64,000 bases of DNA from Hydrogenophaga sp040372165 (GTDB lineage: Bacteria; Pseudomonadota; Gammaproteobacteria; Burkholderiales; Burkholderiaceae_C), in the NCBI RefSeq assembly GCF_040372165.1, contig NZ_BAABWG010000001.1, positions 310,001-374,000 of the forward strand, given 5' to 3'. Below are positions 16,749 through 25,513 of the stretch, one piece after another. The notes below the pieces were generated by a model that was not told the DNA's origin, ran no database searches, and saw only the letters and a program-made list of their open reading frames with translations. The first letter of the stretch is position 1; each line of letters begins with the position of its first letter. Both the position numbers and the translations under genes were made by a program.

Positions 16749-17429
16749 ATGCGACCCATGCCCAGCTTTGACCCCCGCCGCGTACCCGTCGTCAACGATC
16801 CGGGCGACACTGGTTTGCCGCTGGCGCATGCCGATCGCATGACGGCCGAAGGGATGCGGTCGTTGTTTGCCAGTCCACCTCAATGGGTCCCTGAATTGCG
16901 GCGCGAACCCCGCTTCATGGATAGGCCTCCGGCCGATGCTGCTGTCCTGATTCCCCTGGTCATGCGCGATGACCTGACCGTCTTGTTGACCCAGCGCACT
17001 CAGCACCTGTCTACCCATTCGGGTCAGATCGCATTTCCAGGTGGAAGGCTGGACGCCACCGACGCCGACGCTACCGCAGGGGCCTTGCGTGAGGCAGAAG
17101 AGGAGGTGGGCCTGTCACCGAGTCATGTCGAGGTGCTCGGCTCCCTGCCTCAGTATGTGACGGGTTCGCAGTTCACGATCACCCCGGTTGTGGCACTGGT
17201 GCACCCCGAGCACACCATTCGCCCTAACCCGCATGAAGTCGACCTGGTTTTTGAAGTGCCACTTCCGTTTCTCATGAACCCGGCCAATCACCGGCGGCAC
17301 CAGGTCGATTTCGATGGCGTGCAACGGCAGTGGTTTTCAATGCCGTACCGGGATGGCGATACCGAACACTACATCTGGGGAGCGACGGCAGGCATGCTGC
17401 GTAACTTCTACCGCCTGCTCAGTGCCTGA
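16749..17429 (+). CDS. Nudix hydrolase, CoA pyrophosphatase (NudL) type
   Basis: A 226-residue Nudix protein of the coenzyme A diphosphatase group, which splits CoA and its derivatives into phosphopantetheine and 3',5'-ADP. The CoA-type signature LLTQRTQHLSTHSGQIAFPG precedes the Nudix box; within the box REAEEEVGL is intact, but the first glutamate of GX5E is replaced by aspartate (GRLDATD). The following PQYVTGSQFTITPVVALV is also typical of NudL. ATG 16749 was chosen by family length; ATG 16758 is possible. It follows the rplS terminator and lies 26 bases before the AmpE-like gene. Confidence 0.9.
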   Translation: MRPMPSFDPRRVPVVNDPGDTGLPLAHADRMTAEGMRSLFASPPQWVPELRREPRFMDRPPADAAVLIPLVMRDDLTVLLTQRTQHLSTHSGQIAFPGGRLDATDADATAGALREAEEEVGLSPSHVEVLGSLPQYVTGSQFTITPVVALVHPEHTIRPNPHEVDLVFEVPLPFLMNPANHRRHQVDFDGVQRQWFSMPYRDGDTEHYIWGATAGMLRNFYRLLSA

Positions 17430-17455
17430 TTGCTGTCACTCGGTATGATCAAGCC

Positions 17456-18391
17456 ATGAGTTTCATCGCCGTTTTGCTGGCGCTTCTGATTGAGCAAGTG
17501 CGCCCTCTGGCCTTCAACAACCCGGTGCATGCCGGCCTGCGGGCATGGGCGCGCCTGGTACGGCGAAACATGGACGCAGGGCAGCAGGCGCATGGGTGGT
17601 TGGCCTGGGCAGGGGCTGCCGCCGGTCCGGCGGTTCTCGCGTTTACTCTGCACCTGGTTTTCAGCCGGGTGAGCATCGTGCTCGAGTTCGCATGGGTGGT
17701 TCTGACTCTCTATGTCACCCTGGGCTTTCGCCAGTTCAGCCACCATTTCACGGACATCCGGCAGGCGTTGGAGGCGGGGGACGAAATCTCGGCCCGGCAA
17801 GGGCTGGCAGAATGGTTGCGCGTCGATGTCAGCAGCCTGCCCAGGGCGGAACTGCTGCGCCAGGTCATCGCCCATTCCATCCTGGCGGCGCACCGTCACG
17901 TCTTTGGTGTCTTGCTGACCTTTCTGGTGGGCTGGTGGTTGGGGCTGGGGCCTGCTGGGGCCATTCTTTACCGGATGGCAGAGTACCTGTCCCGCAATTG
18001 GCGCCAACGGCCTGACGGCACACCTTCGGCCGCACTGACTGCCGCTGCATCACAGGCATGGCAGTGGGTCGACTTCATTCCGGCTCGTGCAACCGGTCTT
18101 GGGTTTGCCGTGGTGGGCAATTTCGAAGAAGCGCTGGCGAGCTGGCGCAGTGAAACCGAGCGTCACGGTGAAGGCAACGACGGGGTATTGCTGGCCACGA
18201 CAGCGGGCGCCTTGAACGTTCGCCTCTCGGCACGGCTCGAGTCTCTCGATCCAGAAGAAGTGGGGGATGCAGGGAGCAGGGCAGAGCCTCAATTGGCGCA
18301 CCTGGCCAGCGCCGTGGGACTCGTTTGGCGAACGGTTTTGTTGTGGATGTTCCTGCTGGCCATGTTGATGCTGGCCATGCTCAACAGCTGA
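17456..18391 (+). CDS. CobD/CbiB-like (AmpE-type) inner-membrane protein
   Basis: A 311-residue membrane protein of the CobD/CbiB superfamily as found in non-cobalamin contexts in Burkholderiales. It opens with SFIAVLLALLIEQVRPL, contains helices near residues 60-80, 85-105 and 150-175, and ends with a C-terminal membrane anchor (LLWMFLLAMLMLAML). ARATGLGFAVVGNFEEAL followed by a Trp-rich stretch resembles the CobD/AmpE core. No cobalamin genes are nearby, so I do not call it a cobalamin enzyme; AmpE-like signalling or a structural role is possible. Probably co-transcribed with the Nudix gene; converges with rsgA. Confidence 0.8.
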   Translation: MSFIAVLLALLIEQVRPLAFNNPVHAGLRAWARLVRRNMDAGQQAHGWLAWAGAAAGPAVLAFTLHLVFSRVSIVLEFAWVVLTLYVTLGFRQFSHHFTDIRQALEAGDEISARQGLAEWLRVDVSSLPRAELLRQVIAHSILAAHRHVFGVLLTFLVGWWLGLGPAGAILYRMAEYLSRNWRQRPDGTPSAALTAAASQAWQWVDFIPARATGLGFAVVGNFEEALASWRSETERHGEGNDGVLLATTAGALNVRLSARLESLDPEEVGDAGSRAEPQLAHLASAVGLVWRTVLLWMFLLAMLMLAMLNS

Positions 18392-18413
18392 ACCCGGGAT
18401 TTGTTGGCGAGAC

Positions 18414-19370
18414 TCAGTAGCGCGGTGGCTCGGTCAGTTCCGCAAACAGTTCGGCATAAATCTGGTAGCGGTTGGGGTGTATCGCCTGCTGCGCCAGGCC
18501 ATTGGGTGAGGCAGCACTCTCGCCATCCTCGGCGACATGCTCTCGCACACCACAACCGGGTTCGTGCAAATGGGTGCAGTTGTGAAAACGGCACTCGCCG
18601 AGGTGGGCCCTCAGATCAGGCATCCAGCGCGGCAAATCCATGGGCTCGATGTGCCGCAGGCCAAACTCCTGAAACCCCGGCGAATCGATCAGCGCCGCCT
18701 TGTGCTCGTCGTCCAGCCAGTACCAGGTGGTACTGGTGGTGGTGTGCTTGCCGGAATTGAGCGCCCGGGAAATCTCGCCGGTCTGTGCTTGTGCATGGGG
18801 TACACAATGGTTGACCAGAGTGCTTTTCCCTGCGCCAGACGGGCCCAGTACCAGCGTTGTTTTGCCTGATAGCCAGTTTTTCAGCTCGGCTGCTCCGGCC
18901 GGTGCTTCTCCAGAGTCCGGCTTCATGGCCAGTGGCATGACGGCGTAGCCCATGGATCGATAGGGAGAGAGGCGTTGCCAGGCGCGATCAAATGCGGGTT
19001 GGACGTCCTGCTTGTTCAGCGCAACTGCGACGTCAATGCCTTCCGCTTCCGCCGCAATCAAGGCTCGGGCCAGTTGCCGCTCTGAGAACTCGGGCTCGGC
19101 GCCCAGGAGCACGAGCACCTGATCGATATTGGCAGCAAATGACTTGGTGCGCATCTCGTCCTGCCGGTACATCAGGTTGCGCCTTGGCAGAACGGTCTCG
19201 ATGCGCCCTTCGTCGGCGGAGGCTAGCCAGCTGACGCGGTCACCCACCACTGTCTGGTTCTTCTTGCCTTTGGCGTGACAGATGCGGCGTGTTCCATCAG
19301 CTGACTCGACCAGGCAATGTCGCCCGTGGCTCCCGACCACCAGTCCTTCTTGGGTATGGGCAGAACTCAA
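18414..19370 (-). CDS. rsgA: Ribosome small subunit-dependent GTPase RsgA
   Basis: A 318-residue circularly permuted GTPase that checks late 30S assembly. An N-terminal OB fold (about residues 8-70) precedes the permuted G domain: NKQD near 118, the P loop GPSGAGKSTL near 175, GKHTTTSTTWYWL (switch I), and DSPGFQEFGL (G3). The C-terminal zinc finger has CRFHNCTHLHEPGC. All key elements are present. It lies 17 bases after the M48 protease gene on the same strand, a common pairing near orn in betaproteobacteria. Confidence 0.97.
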   Translation of the reverse strand: MSSAHTQEGLVVGSHGRHCLVESADGTRRICHAKGKKNQTVVGDRVSWLASADEGRIETVLPRRNLMYRQDEMRTKSFAANIDQVLVLLGAEPEFSERQLARALIAAEAEGIDVAVALNKQDVQPAFDRAWQRLSPYRSMGYAVMPLAMKPDSGEAPAGAAELKNWLSGKTTLVLGPSGAGKSTLVNHCVPHAQAQTGEISRALNSGKHTTTSTTWYWLDDEHKAALIDSPGFQEFGLRHIEPMDLPRWMPDLRAHLGECRFHNCTHLHEPGCGVREHVAEDGESAASPNGLAQQAIHPNRYQIYAELFAELTEPPRY

Positions 19371-19387
19371 TCAGTCGCTCCGATTAC

Positions 19388-20665
19388 TCAGGCCGCAGAA
19401 GCGGAGGTGGGGTTGAGGCGAGCGATGCGTTCGCTGGCCGGTGGGTGCGAGTAGTAGAAGCGCACAAAGGCAGGGTCAGGCGTCAAGGTGTTCGCATTGT
19501 CCTTGTAAAGTTTGAGCAATGCGTTGGAGAGATCGGCGCCGTTGGTGTGTTCGACGGCATAGGCGTCTGCCTCGAACTCATGCTTGCGTGAGAGCTGAGC
19601 CATCATGGGGGACAGGAAGTAGGTCAGCAGTGGAACCGCCATCAGGAACAGAATGATGGCGAGGGCGTCATTGGGGCCTTCCAGACTGGGGCGTACGCCC
19701 AGTCCCAGATAGAACCAGGGCTGGGCGGCGAGCCAGCCCAGCAGTCCGAAACCAGCCAGGCTCAGCGAAAACATCAGGACCGTGCGTTGAAGAATGTGTC
19801 GACGCTTGTAGTGACCCAGTTCGTGTGCAAGCACAGCATCAATCTCTGCCGGGGCAAGCTGCTTGAGCAGCGTATCGAAAAAGACCACGCGCTTGGCCGC
19901 ACCAAAGCCAGAGAAGTAGGCATTGGCGTGCGCACTGCGTCGGCTTCCATCCATCACAAACAAACCCTTGGCGGCAAATCCGCACCGCTTCATGAGCACC
20001 TCGACCCGGGACTTGAGGGTCTCGTCTTCCAGCGGTTCGAATTTGTTGAACAGTGGCGCGATCACGGTGGGGTAGACCACCAGCATGGCCAGGCTGAACA
20101 CCATCCAGACGCCCCAGGCCCAAAGCCACCATGTCTGACCTGCTGCGTTCATCAGCCAGAGCACGACAGCCGCGACAGGTCCGCCAATCAAGGCCCCCAC
20201 AATGCCGCCTTTGACCATGTCTCCAAGCCAGAGGCCGACGCTCATCTTGTTAAAGCCGAAGCGCTCTTCGAGTCGGAAGGTCGCCCACCAGCCCATGGGC
20301 AAGGAAATGACGGCTCCGATGAGCGAAAACGCTCCGAGCAGCGAAAGTTGTTGCCACATTCCTGGGCCCATGAGTTCCAGTAGTGCCCCATTGAGCCAGT
20401 CGAGCCCTCCCAGGAGGGTCCAGCCAAGAAGGATGGCGACGTCAAGCGCATTGTCCAGAATGCCAAACCGGGTCTTGGCGATGGTGTAGTCGGCCGCCTT
20501 CTGGTGCGCCTCCAGCGTGATGGTGTCGCTGAAGGCCGAGGGAACGGCGTGGCGGTGGCGCGCCACATGGCGTATCTGGCGTGAAGCGAGAACAGTCTTC
20601 ACCACCAGAACCAGGATCAGGAGGCCACAGAAGACGTTGGTCAGAACGGAGGGCATGTCTTGCAT
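19388..20665 (-). CDS. M48-family membrane metallopeptidase (Ste24/CAAX protease-like)
   Basis: A 425-residue zinc protease of the inner membrane. Several hydrophobic segments (about residues 5-25, 70-90, 105-130, 150-200) precede the catalytic motif AVLAHELGHYKRRH, with HELGH near residue 280; two more helices follow (VLMFSLSLAGFGLLGWLA and AIILFLMAVPLLTYFL), and the third zinc ligand is in RKHEFEADAYAVEH. This is the Ste24 layout, larger than HtpX. The substrate in bacteria is unknown; membrane-protein quality control is likely. ATG 20665 or 20656 could be the start. Divergent from orn, upstream of rsgA. Confidence 0.93.
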   Translation of the reverse strand: MQDMPSVLTNVFCGLLILVLVVKTVLASRQIRHVARHRHAVPSAFSDTITLEAHQKAADYTIAKTRFGILDNALDVAILLGWTLLGGLDWLNGALLELMGPGMWQQLSLLGAFSLIGAVISLPMGWWATFRLEERFGFNKMSVGLWLGDMVKGGIVGALIGGPVAAVVLWLMNAAGQTWWLWAWGVWMVFSLAMLVVYPTVIAPLFNKFEPLEDETLKSRVEVLMKRCGFAAKGLFVMDGSRRSAHANAYFSGFGAAKRVVFFDTLLKQLAPAEIDAVLAHELGHYKRRHILQRTVLMFSLSLAGFGLLGWLAAQPWFYLGLGVRPSLEGPNDALAIILFLMAVPLLTYFLSPMMAQLSRKHEFEADAYAVEHTNGADLSNALLKLYKDNANTLTPDPAFVRFYYSHPPASERIARLNPTSASAA

Positions 20666-20767
20666 GGCGTGAGTCTATCGGAGTCCATGGCGCTTGGAAG
20701 ATTGTCAGCCAAAAGGCCGATCCGGGAAAATGGCTGCACTGAACGGAATGGGCGAGAATAGAGGGTT

Positions 20768-21373
20768 ATGACGGAAAACACCCAGACAGCAAGTGCAGGC
20801 GCCGAAGCGCCGGAATCGGCCGAGGCGACTCTGGCCAAAAGTGACCAGAATCTGATCTGGCTCGACTGCGAAATGAGCGGGCTGGACCCTGAAAAGGAGC
20901 GCCTGCTGGAAATTGCCGTGGTGATCACCGGGCCAGATCTGGCGCCACGCGTCGAAGGCCCGGTGCTGGTGATCCACCAGGCGGATGCCGTACTGGATGC
21001 GATGGACGCCTGGAACAAGGGTACCCATGGCCGCAGCGGCCTGATCGACAAGGTGCGCAGCAGCACCTTGAGCGAGGAAGATGCTCAAGCCGAACTGCTG
21101 GCCTTCATTTCCCGGTATGTGCCCAGGAACGGTTCACCCATGTGTGGCAACACCATCAGCCAGGACCGGCGCTTTCTGGTCAAGTACATGCCCAAACTGG
21201 AAGCCTACTTCCATTACCGGTGCCTTGATGTCAGCACCCTCAAAGAGCTGGCCAAACGCTGGCGTCCAGAGGTGTTTTCGGCATTCAAGAAGCACCAGAA
21301 GCACACGGCGCTGGCTGATGTTCATGAGTCGATCGACGAATTGCAGCATTACCGGGAGCATTTCCTCCGATAA
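20768..21373 (+). CDS. orn: Oligoribonuclease
   Basis: A 201-residue DEDDh 3'-5' exoribonuclease that degrades 2-5 nucleotide RNAs (and pGpG). Catalytic residues are visible: Asp33 and Glu35 in WLDCEMSGLDP, a later Asp in GNTISQDRRFL, and His/Asp in HTALADVHESIDEL. An N-terminal extension of about 25 Ala/Glu-rich residues precedes the conserved domain; no internal ATG offers a shorter start, and GAGGG just before ATG 20768 supports it. The gene diverges from the M48 protease gene with 102 bases between. Confidence 0.97.
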   Translation: MTENTQTASAGAEAPESAEATLAKSDQNLIWLDCEMSGLDPEKERLLEIAVVITGPDLAPRVEGPVLVIHQADAVLDAMDAWNKGTHGRSGLIDKVRSSTLSEEDAQAELLAFISRYVPRNGSPMCGNTISQDRRFLVKYMPKLEAYFHYRCLDVSTLKELAKRWRPEVFSAFKKHQKHTALADVHESIDELQHYREHFLR

Positions 21374-21456
21374 GCCTGCCGGCACGGTCGGGGCAGCAGG
21401 GTGCGCCCAGTGAACAGACGCGTGCAAAGAACAATGAAAGAAAGCAGGGTGAGTCA

Positions 21457-21494
21457 TTGACGATTTGTGACATTTGCATGTCAAAATCGTGACA
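21457..21494. promoter_or_regulatory. Candidate regulatory region of the phosphate transporter gene
   Basis: TTGACG at 21457 resembles a -35. TGACA (21468-21472) and TGTCA (21479-21483) form an inverted repeat with a six-base centre, and a third TGACA is at 21490-21494. The TGTCA words recall Pho-box half sites (CTGTCAT), but the spacing is not canonical, so PhoB control is only a possibility. Confidence 0.35.
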
Positions 21495-21509
21495 AACGAA
21501 TTTCTTGCC

Positions 21510-23090
21510 ATGAAGAACCGATCCAAAACCCTCAATCGTTACCGTGACGTCCTGCAGCTGGGCGCGTCTGTCCTGTTTCTGCTGCTGGTCGGCCTTTACG
21601 CATCCGCGACCGGCGCCAATTTCGCTGGTCTCTCCGGTGCCTCTGTCTGGTTGTTGATCGTCTCGGCAGTGGTCGGTGGCTACATGGCCATGAACATCGG
21701 GGCCAACGATGTGGCCAACAACATGGGACCATCGGTGGGTTCAGGGGCCATCACGATGGGCTGGGCCATCCTGCTCGCTGCCGTGTTCGAGGCGTTGGGC
21801 GCCATCGTTGCAGGTGGTGATGTGGTCAAGACCATCAAGGGCGGGATCATTGACACTGCCCAGATTGCCGAGGCCGGGCGGTTCGCGCTGGTCATGTTTG
21901 CAGCCTTGATGGCGGGCGCACTGTGGTTGCACCTCGCCACGGCCATTGGCGCACCTGTCTCGACAACCCACTCCATCATTGGTGCGGTGATGGGGGCGGG
22001 CATTGCCGCCGGAGGCTGGGATCTGGTCAACTGGAGCACAATTGGCTCCATCGTGGCCAGCTGGGTCGTCTCACCTGTGCTCGGTGGTGCCATCGCCGCC
22101 GGCTTCCTGTACCTGATCAAGCGAAGCATCACCTATCGCTCCGACATGACGGCAGCAGCCACGAAGGTGGTGCCGTGGCTCATCGCCGTGATGGCCTGGG
22201 CGTTTGCCACCTACATGCAGGTCAAGGGCCTCAAGCATGTGTTCAAGGTGAGCTTTGGTATGGCCATTGGTGTCGGCTTTGTCGTCGGCCTGATTGTCTG
22301 GGCTCTGGTCAAGGGCATCATCGCCCGGCAGGCACAACGCCAGGAAAACTCCAAAGGTGGGGTCAACCGTCTTTTTGTCTGGCCATTGGTGTGTTCCGCA
22401 GCGCTTCTCAGTTTTGCGCACGGCGCCAACGACGTGGCGAATGCGGTCGGCCCTCTGGCAGCCATTTTCGAGGCTGTGCGTACCGGAGCCGTGGCGACCA
22501 AGGCGCCCACGCCACTCTGGATTCTGGGCCTGGGTGCAGCGGGCCTGGCTGCCGGGCTTGCACTGTACGGCGCCCGACTGATCAAGACAGTGGGCAAGGA
22601 GATCACCGAGCTGGACAACATGCGCGCTTACTCCATCGCCATGGCCGCGACCTTGACCGTGATTGCCGCTTCCCAGTTGGGCATGCCGGTCTCTACGACA
22701 CATATCTCTATCGGCGCGGTGTTTGGCGTGGGCTTCCTGCGGGAGCTTCTGAAGGTGAACTACGCCAAGATGGAAGCCACGGTGTTTGCCGGCCACCAGG
22801 GTGAAGACCGTGCGGAGGTGGAGGCCTACCTTCAGCGCTTCGAAGCGGCGGAGGTCAAGGAAAAGAAGAAGATGCTGGCAGACATGAAAAAACGCGCCAA
22901 GGCGAATGCCCAGGCAGAAGGCGCTGTTTTTGACAAGTCTGAGCGCAAAGCCTTCAAGAAGGCCTACAAAAAGGAGTTGGTGAAACGCTCAGCGGTCATG
23001 CGCATTGTGGCTGCCTGGATCATCACCGTGCCAGCCACCGCGGTGCTGGCCGCCATTTTGTTCAATGTGGTTGCGGCCGTGATGGCTTGA
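21510..23090 (+). CDS. Inorganic phosphate transporter, PiT family
   Basis: A 526-residue low-affinity phosphate:cation symporter. Both PiT signatures are present: GANDVANNMGPSVGSGA near residue 65 and FAHGANDVANAVGPLAA near residue 305, each in an inverted-repeat half, with about eleven helices overall and VSTTHSIIGAV/VSTTHISIGAV loops. A charged cytoplasmic segment of about 110 residues (KMLADMKKRAKANAQAEG) sits before the last helix, longer than in E. coli PitA but common in betaproteobacteria. I use ATG 21510 rather than the in-frame TTG 21474, since the family starts here. Confidence 0.93.
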   Translation: MKNRSKTLNRYRDVLQLGASVLFLLLVGLYASATGANFAGLSGASVWLLIVSAVVGGYMAMNIGANDVANNMGPSVGSGAITMGWAILLAAVFEALGAIVAGGDVVKTIKGGIIDTAQIAEAGRFALVMFAALMAGALWLHLATAIGAPVSTTHSIIGAVMGAGIAAGGWDLVNWSTIGSIVASWVVSPVLGGAIAAGFLYLIKRSITYRSDMTAAATKVVPWLIAVMAWAFATYMQVKGLKHVFKVSFGMAIGVGFVVGLIVWALVKGIIARQAQRQENSKGGVNRLFVWPLVCSAALLSFAHGANDVANAVGPLAAIFEAVRTGAVATKAPTPLWILGLGAAGLAAGLALYGARLIKTVGKEITELDNMRAYSIAMAATLTVIAASQLGMPVSTTHISIGAVFGVGFLRELLKVNYAKMEATVFAGHQGEDRAEVEAYLQRFEAAEVKEKKKMLADMKKRAKANAQAEGAVFDKSERKAFKKAYKKELVKRSAVMRIVAAWIITVPATAVLAAILFNVVAAVMA

Positions 23091-23494
23091 GATATTTTTC
23101 GAAAAAGCTTGGGGTTTTCCCTTGTTTGTGGGAGAATCCCAGCTTCGCCTGAATTTCCAAGCAAGGGGTCAGGCGATAGAAGCTACAACTTGCATCTGCC
23201 TCTGACAACCGGCCTTTGCCCTCTTTCCGCATGAGTGGGGGCGCCATACCCGACCAGCCCACGTGGCCAGGTGGGTAATGAAATACCAAGGCCCTTCGTA
23301 TCTTCCAACGCGCTGGCGCCATGCCGGCCCGAAAAGATGACGCGCTGACCGTTTGATGGTTGATGTCGGATGAACCATCAATCGGGCCAACAATCGGGCC
23401 CGCCGGCGCGCGTCTGTTCCAGACGAGTTCGCTCGCGGCTGCCCGGTTCGCTGCCCAAGTAAAGCGCCTATGTGCGCAGGAAGCGAATCGCGTC
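23091..23494 (+). other. Long structured leader between the phosphate transporter and rhlE
   Basis: A 404-base stretch without a credible gene. Near its start a 16-bp stem with one bulged base is formed by 23105-23121 and 23130-23145 (AAGCT-T-GGGGTTTTCCC pairing with GGGAGAATCCC-AGCTT, two G-U pairs, eight-base loop). It has no T run on the plus strand, so it is not a typical rho-independent terminator there. A reading frame begins at 23360 in phase with rhlE but looks non-coding. The region may be a regulatory 5' untranslated leader, such as those of cold-induced helicase genes (inference). Confidence 0.55.
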
Positions 23495-25414
23495 ATGACG
23501 ACCGAATTTGAATCGGCCGGCAGCTCTGTGCAGCCGGAAATCGAGAACACCATCCAAGCGCCGGAGAGCACTGCCAACGGATTTGCCAAGCTGGGCTTGC
23601 GCGAAGAACTGTTGGCCGCTGTTCGAGACCTGGGCTACACCGAGCCAACGCCGGTGCAGAGCAAGGTCATCCCGGTGTCAACCATTGCAGTTCCATCATC
23701 GCGGGAGATGGAAGGCGATGAGTCCAGGCAACGTTATGCCGACCTGATGGTGTCCAGCCAGACGGGTAGCGGCAAGACTGCCGCTTTTCTCCTGCCTGTG
23801 TTGCACACCCTGATCGAGCAGAAAGAAGCTGCATTTGAGCGTGAGCGTCAGGCGCAGGAAAAAGCGGCTGCGGACGCGTTGGCCAACGGAGAAAACCCGC
23901 CACGCAAGCCCAAGCGTCGCAACCCCAAGGATCCACGCAACTTCAAGGCGGCAACGCCAGGCGCACTGGTGTTGTGCCCGACCCGCGAGCTGGCACAGCA
24001 GGTGGCGCATGACGCCATTGATCTGGTTCGCCACTGCCGTGGTCTGCGTGTGGCCAGTGTGGTGGGCGGCATGCCTTACCACGTGCAGGTCGCGCGCCTG
24101 CAAAACGCAGATCTGGTGGTGGCCACGCCAGGTCGTCTGCTTGACCTGCAGCGTTCCAGCCAGATCAAGCTCTCTGAAGTGCAGTTCCTGGTGGTGGATG
24201 AGGCCGATCGGATGCTCGACCTGGGCTTCTCCGACGATCTAGCCGAGATCAACAACCTCACTTCCCAGCGTCGCCAGACCTTGATGTTCAGTGCCACCTT
24301 CGCACCACGCATTCAGCAATTGGCCATGCGAGTCATGCATGAGGGCGGCCAACATGTGCAGAAGGTGCAGATTGACTCCCCTCAGGAGCGTCACGCCAAC
24401 ATCACGCAGTCACTGTACTGGGCCGATAACTTCGCTCACAAGCGTCGCCTGCTTGACCATTGGCTGCGCGATGCCTCGATCGATCAGGCTATCGTGTTCG
24501 CCAGCACCCAGATCGAGTGCGACGGGCTGGCCGAGGACCTTCAGCAGGCCGGCTTTGCCGCTGTGGCACTGCATGGTGCACTGAGCCAGGGTTTGCGCAA
24601 TCGCCGCCTGATGGCTCTGCGCAATGGGCAGGTTCAGATTCTGGTGGCCACCGATGTGGCTGCGCGCGGCATCGATGTGCCGACCATCACCCACGTGTTC
24701 AATTTCGGCCTGCCGATGAAGGCTGAGGATTACACCCACCGGATTGGTCGCACGGGTCGCGCCGGCCGTTCGGGTCTGGCCATCACCTTTGCCGAATTCC
24801 GGGATCGCCGCCGCATTGGTGATATCGAGGCCTACACCCGTCAGCGCTTTGAAGAGAAAACGGTTGCCGGCATGGAGCCGACCCAGCCGGTGTACCGCTC
24901 TGCTCCCCGCGGCAACGGCCGTCCACAAGGTCGCGGTGGTCGTAATGGTGGCGGTGACTTCCGTGGCAACCGCCCACGTCGCGCCGATGGTGATCAGCGT
25001 GGGGGCTTCGGCGGTCAACGCGCTCAAGGTGGCTTCCGCGATGACGATCGCCGTGGTCAGGGGCACGGCCGGGGTGAAGGCCGCGGCTTCGGAGGCGGTC
25101 ATAGCCAGCATCATGCAGGTGGTCGCGGCGAAGGGCGATTCGATCGCGAGCGTCAATTTGACGCACCGCGCGGTCAGCAGCGTGACCAGCGTGGTCGCTC
25201 TGGCGATCGTCAGGATTTCCGTGACCGCAACGACTTTCGGGGTGGAAACGAGTACCGTGGCGGCGGTAATGGTAACGGTGGTCAACGCTTTGGTGGTGAT
25301 TTTGGCCGCAACAATGGCGGTGCGAATGCCCGCCGCTCAGGTGGTGGCGAGCAAGGTCGCCGCAACGGTGGCGGTTTTGGAGGCGGTAACAATCGCCCGG
25401 CGCGTTCGCGCTGA
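23495..25414 (+). CDS. rhlE: DEAD-box ATP-dependent RNA helicase, RhlE type with RGG-rich tail
   Basis: A 639-residue RNA helicase for ribosome assembly and RNA turnover. The Q motif (FAKLGLREELLAAVRDLGY...PTPVQ) starts near residue 30, motif I SSQTGSGKT near 88, DEAD in VVDEADRMLDLGF near 234, SAT near 265, and HRIGRTGRAGR near 415. A charged insert (AFERERQAQEKAAADALANG) lies between motifs I and Ia. From about residue 468 to the end the protein is a low-complexity Arg/Gly/Asn-rich tail with many RGG-like units, expected to bind RNA without specificity and favour condensates. ATG 23495 is the family start. A 404-base leader precedes it and a palindromic terminator follows. Confidence 0.94.
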   Translation: MTTEFESAGSSVQPEIENTIQAPESTANGFAKLGLREELLAAVRDLGYTEPTPVQSKVIPVSTIAVPSSREMEGDESRQRYADLMVSSQTGSGKTAAFLLPVLHTLIEQKEAAFERERQAQEKAAADALANGENPPRKPKRRNPKDPRNFKAATPGALVLCPTRELAQQVAHDAIDLVRHCRGLRVASVVGGMPYHVQVARLQNADLVVATPGRLLDLQRSSQIKLSEVQFLVVDEADRMLDLGFSDDLAEINNLTSQRRQTLMFSATFAPRIQQLAMRVMHEGGQHVQKVQIDSPQERHANITQSLYWADNFAHKRRLLDHWLRDASIDQAIVFASTQIECDGLAEDLQQAGFAAVALHGALSQGLRNRRLMALRNGQVQILVATDVAARGIDVPTITHVFNFGLPMKAEDYTHRIGRTGRAGRSGLAITFAEFRDRRRIGDIEAYTRQRFEEKTVAGMEPTQPVYRSAPRGNGRPQGRGGRNGGGDFRGNRPRRADGDQRGGFGGQRAQGGFRDDDRRGQGHGRGEGRGFGGGHSQHHAGGRGEGRFDRERQFDAPRGQQRDQRGRSGDRQDFRDRNDFRGGNEYRGGGNGNGGQRFGGDFGRNNGGANARRSGGGEQGRRNGGGFGGGNNRPARSR

Positions 25415-25448
25415 CCAATGGATGGGCGCTGCGGTGCCCACCAACCAC

Positions 25449-25480
25449 AAAAAAGGCCACGGCATGCCGTGGCCTTTTTT
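25449..25480. terminator. Bidirectional terminator between rhlE and the polysaccharide locus
   Basis: A perfect 32-base palindrome: AAAAAAGGCCACGGCA joined directly to its complement, giving a GC-rich stem flanked by A6 and T6. It terminates rhlE on the plus strand and the last acyltransferase gene (stop at 25514) on the minus strand. Confidence 0.95.
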
Positions 25481-25513
25481 GTTGTCCAGCGCAAGGCACC
25501 AGCCCTGGCAGTC

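Noticed and set aside
17456..18391. Cobalamin biosynthesis CobD
   Set aside because: Only distant CobD/CbiB likeness and no cobalamin genes nearby; kept as an AmpE-type protein.
23360..23494. N-terminal extension of rhlE by 45 residues
   Set aside because: The extension has no helicase-family similarity and lacks a good ribosome site; the family starts near ATG 23495.
24410..25285. Long opposite-strand and alternate-frame reading frames across the 3' half of rhlE
   Set aside because: They are by-products of the repetitive Arg/Gly codons; their translations are low-complexity Thr/Val/Ala or His-rich strings with no domain.
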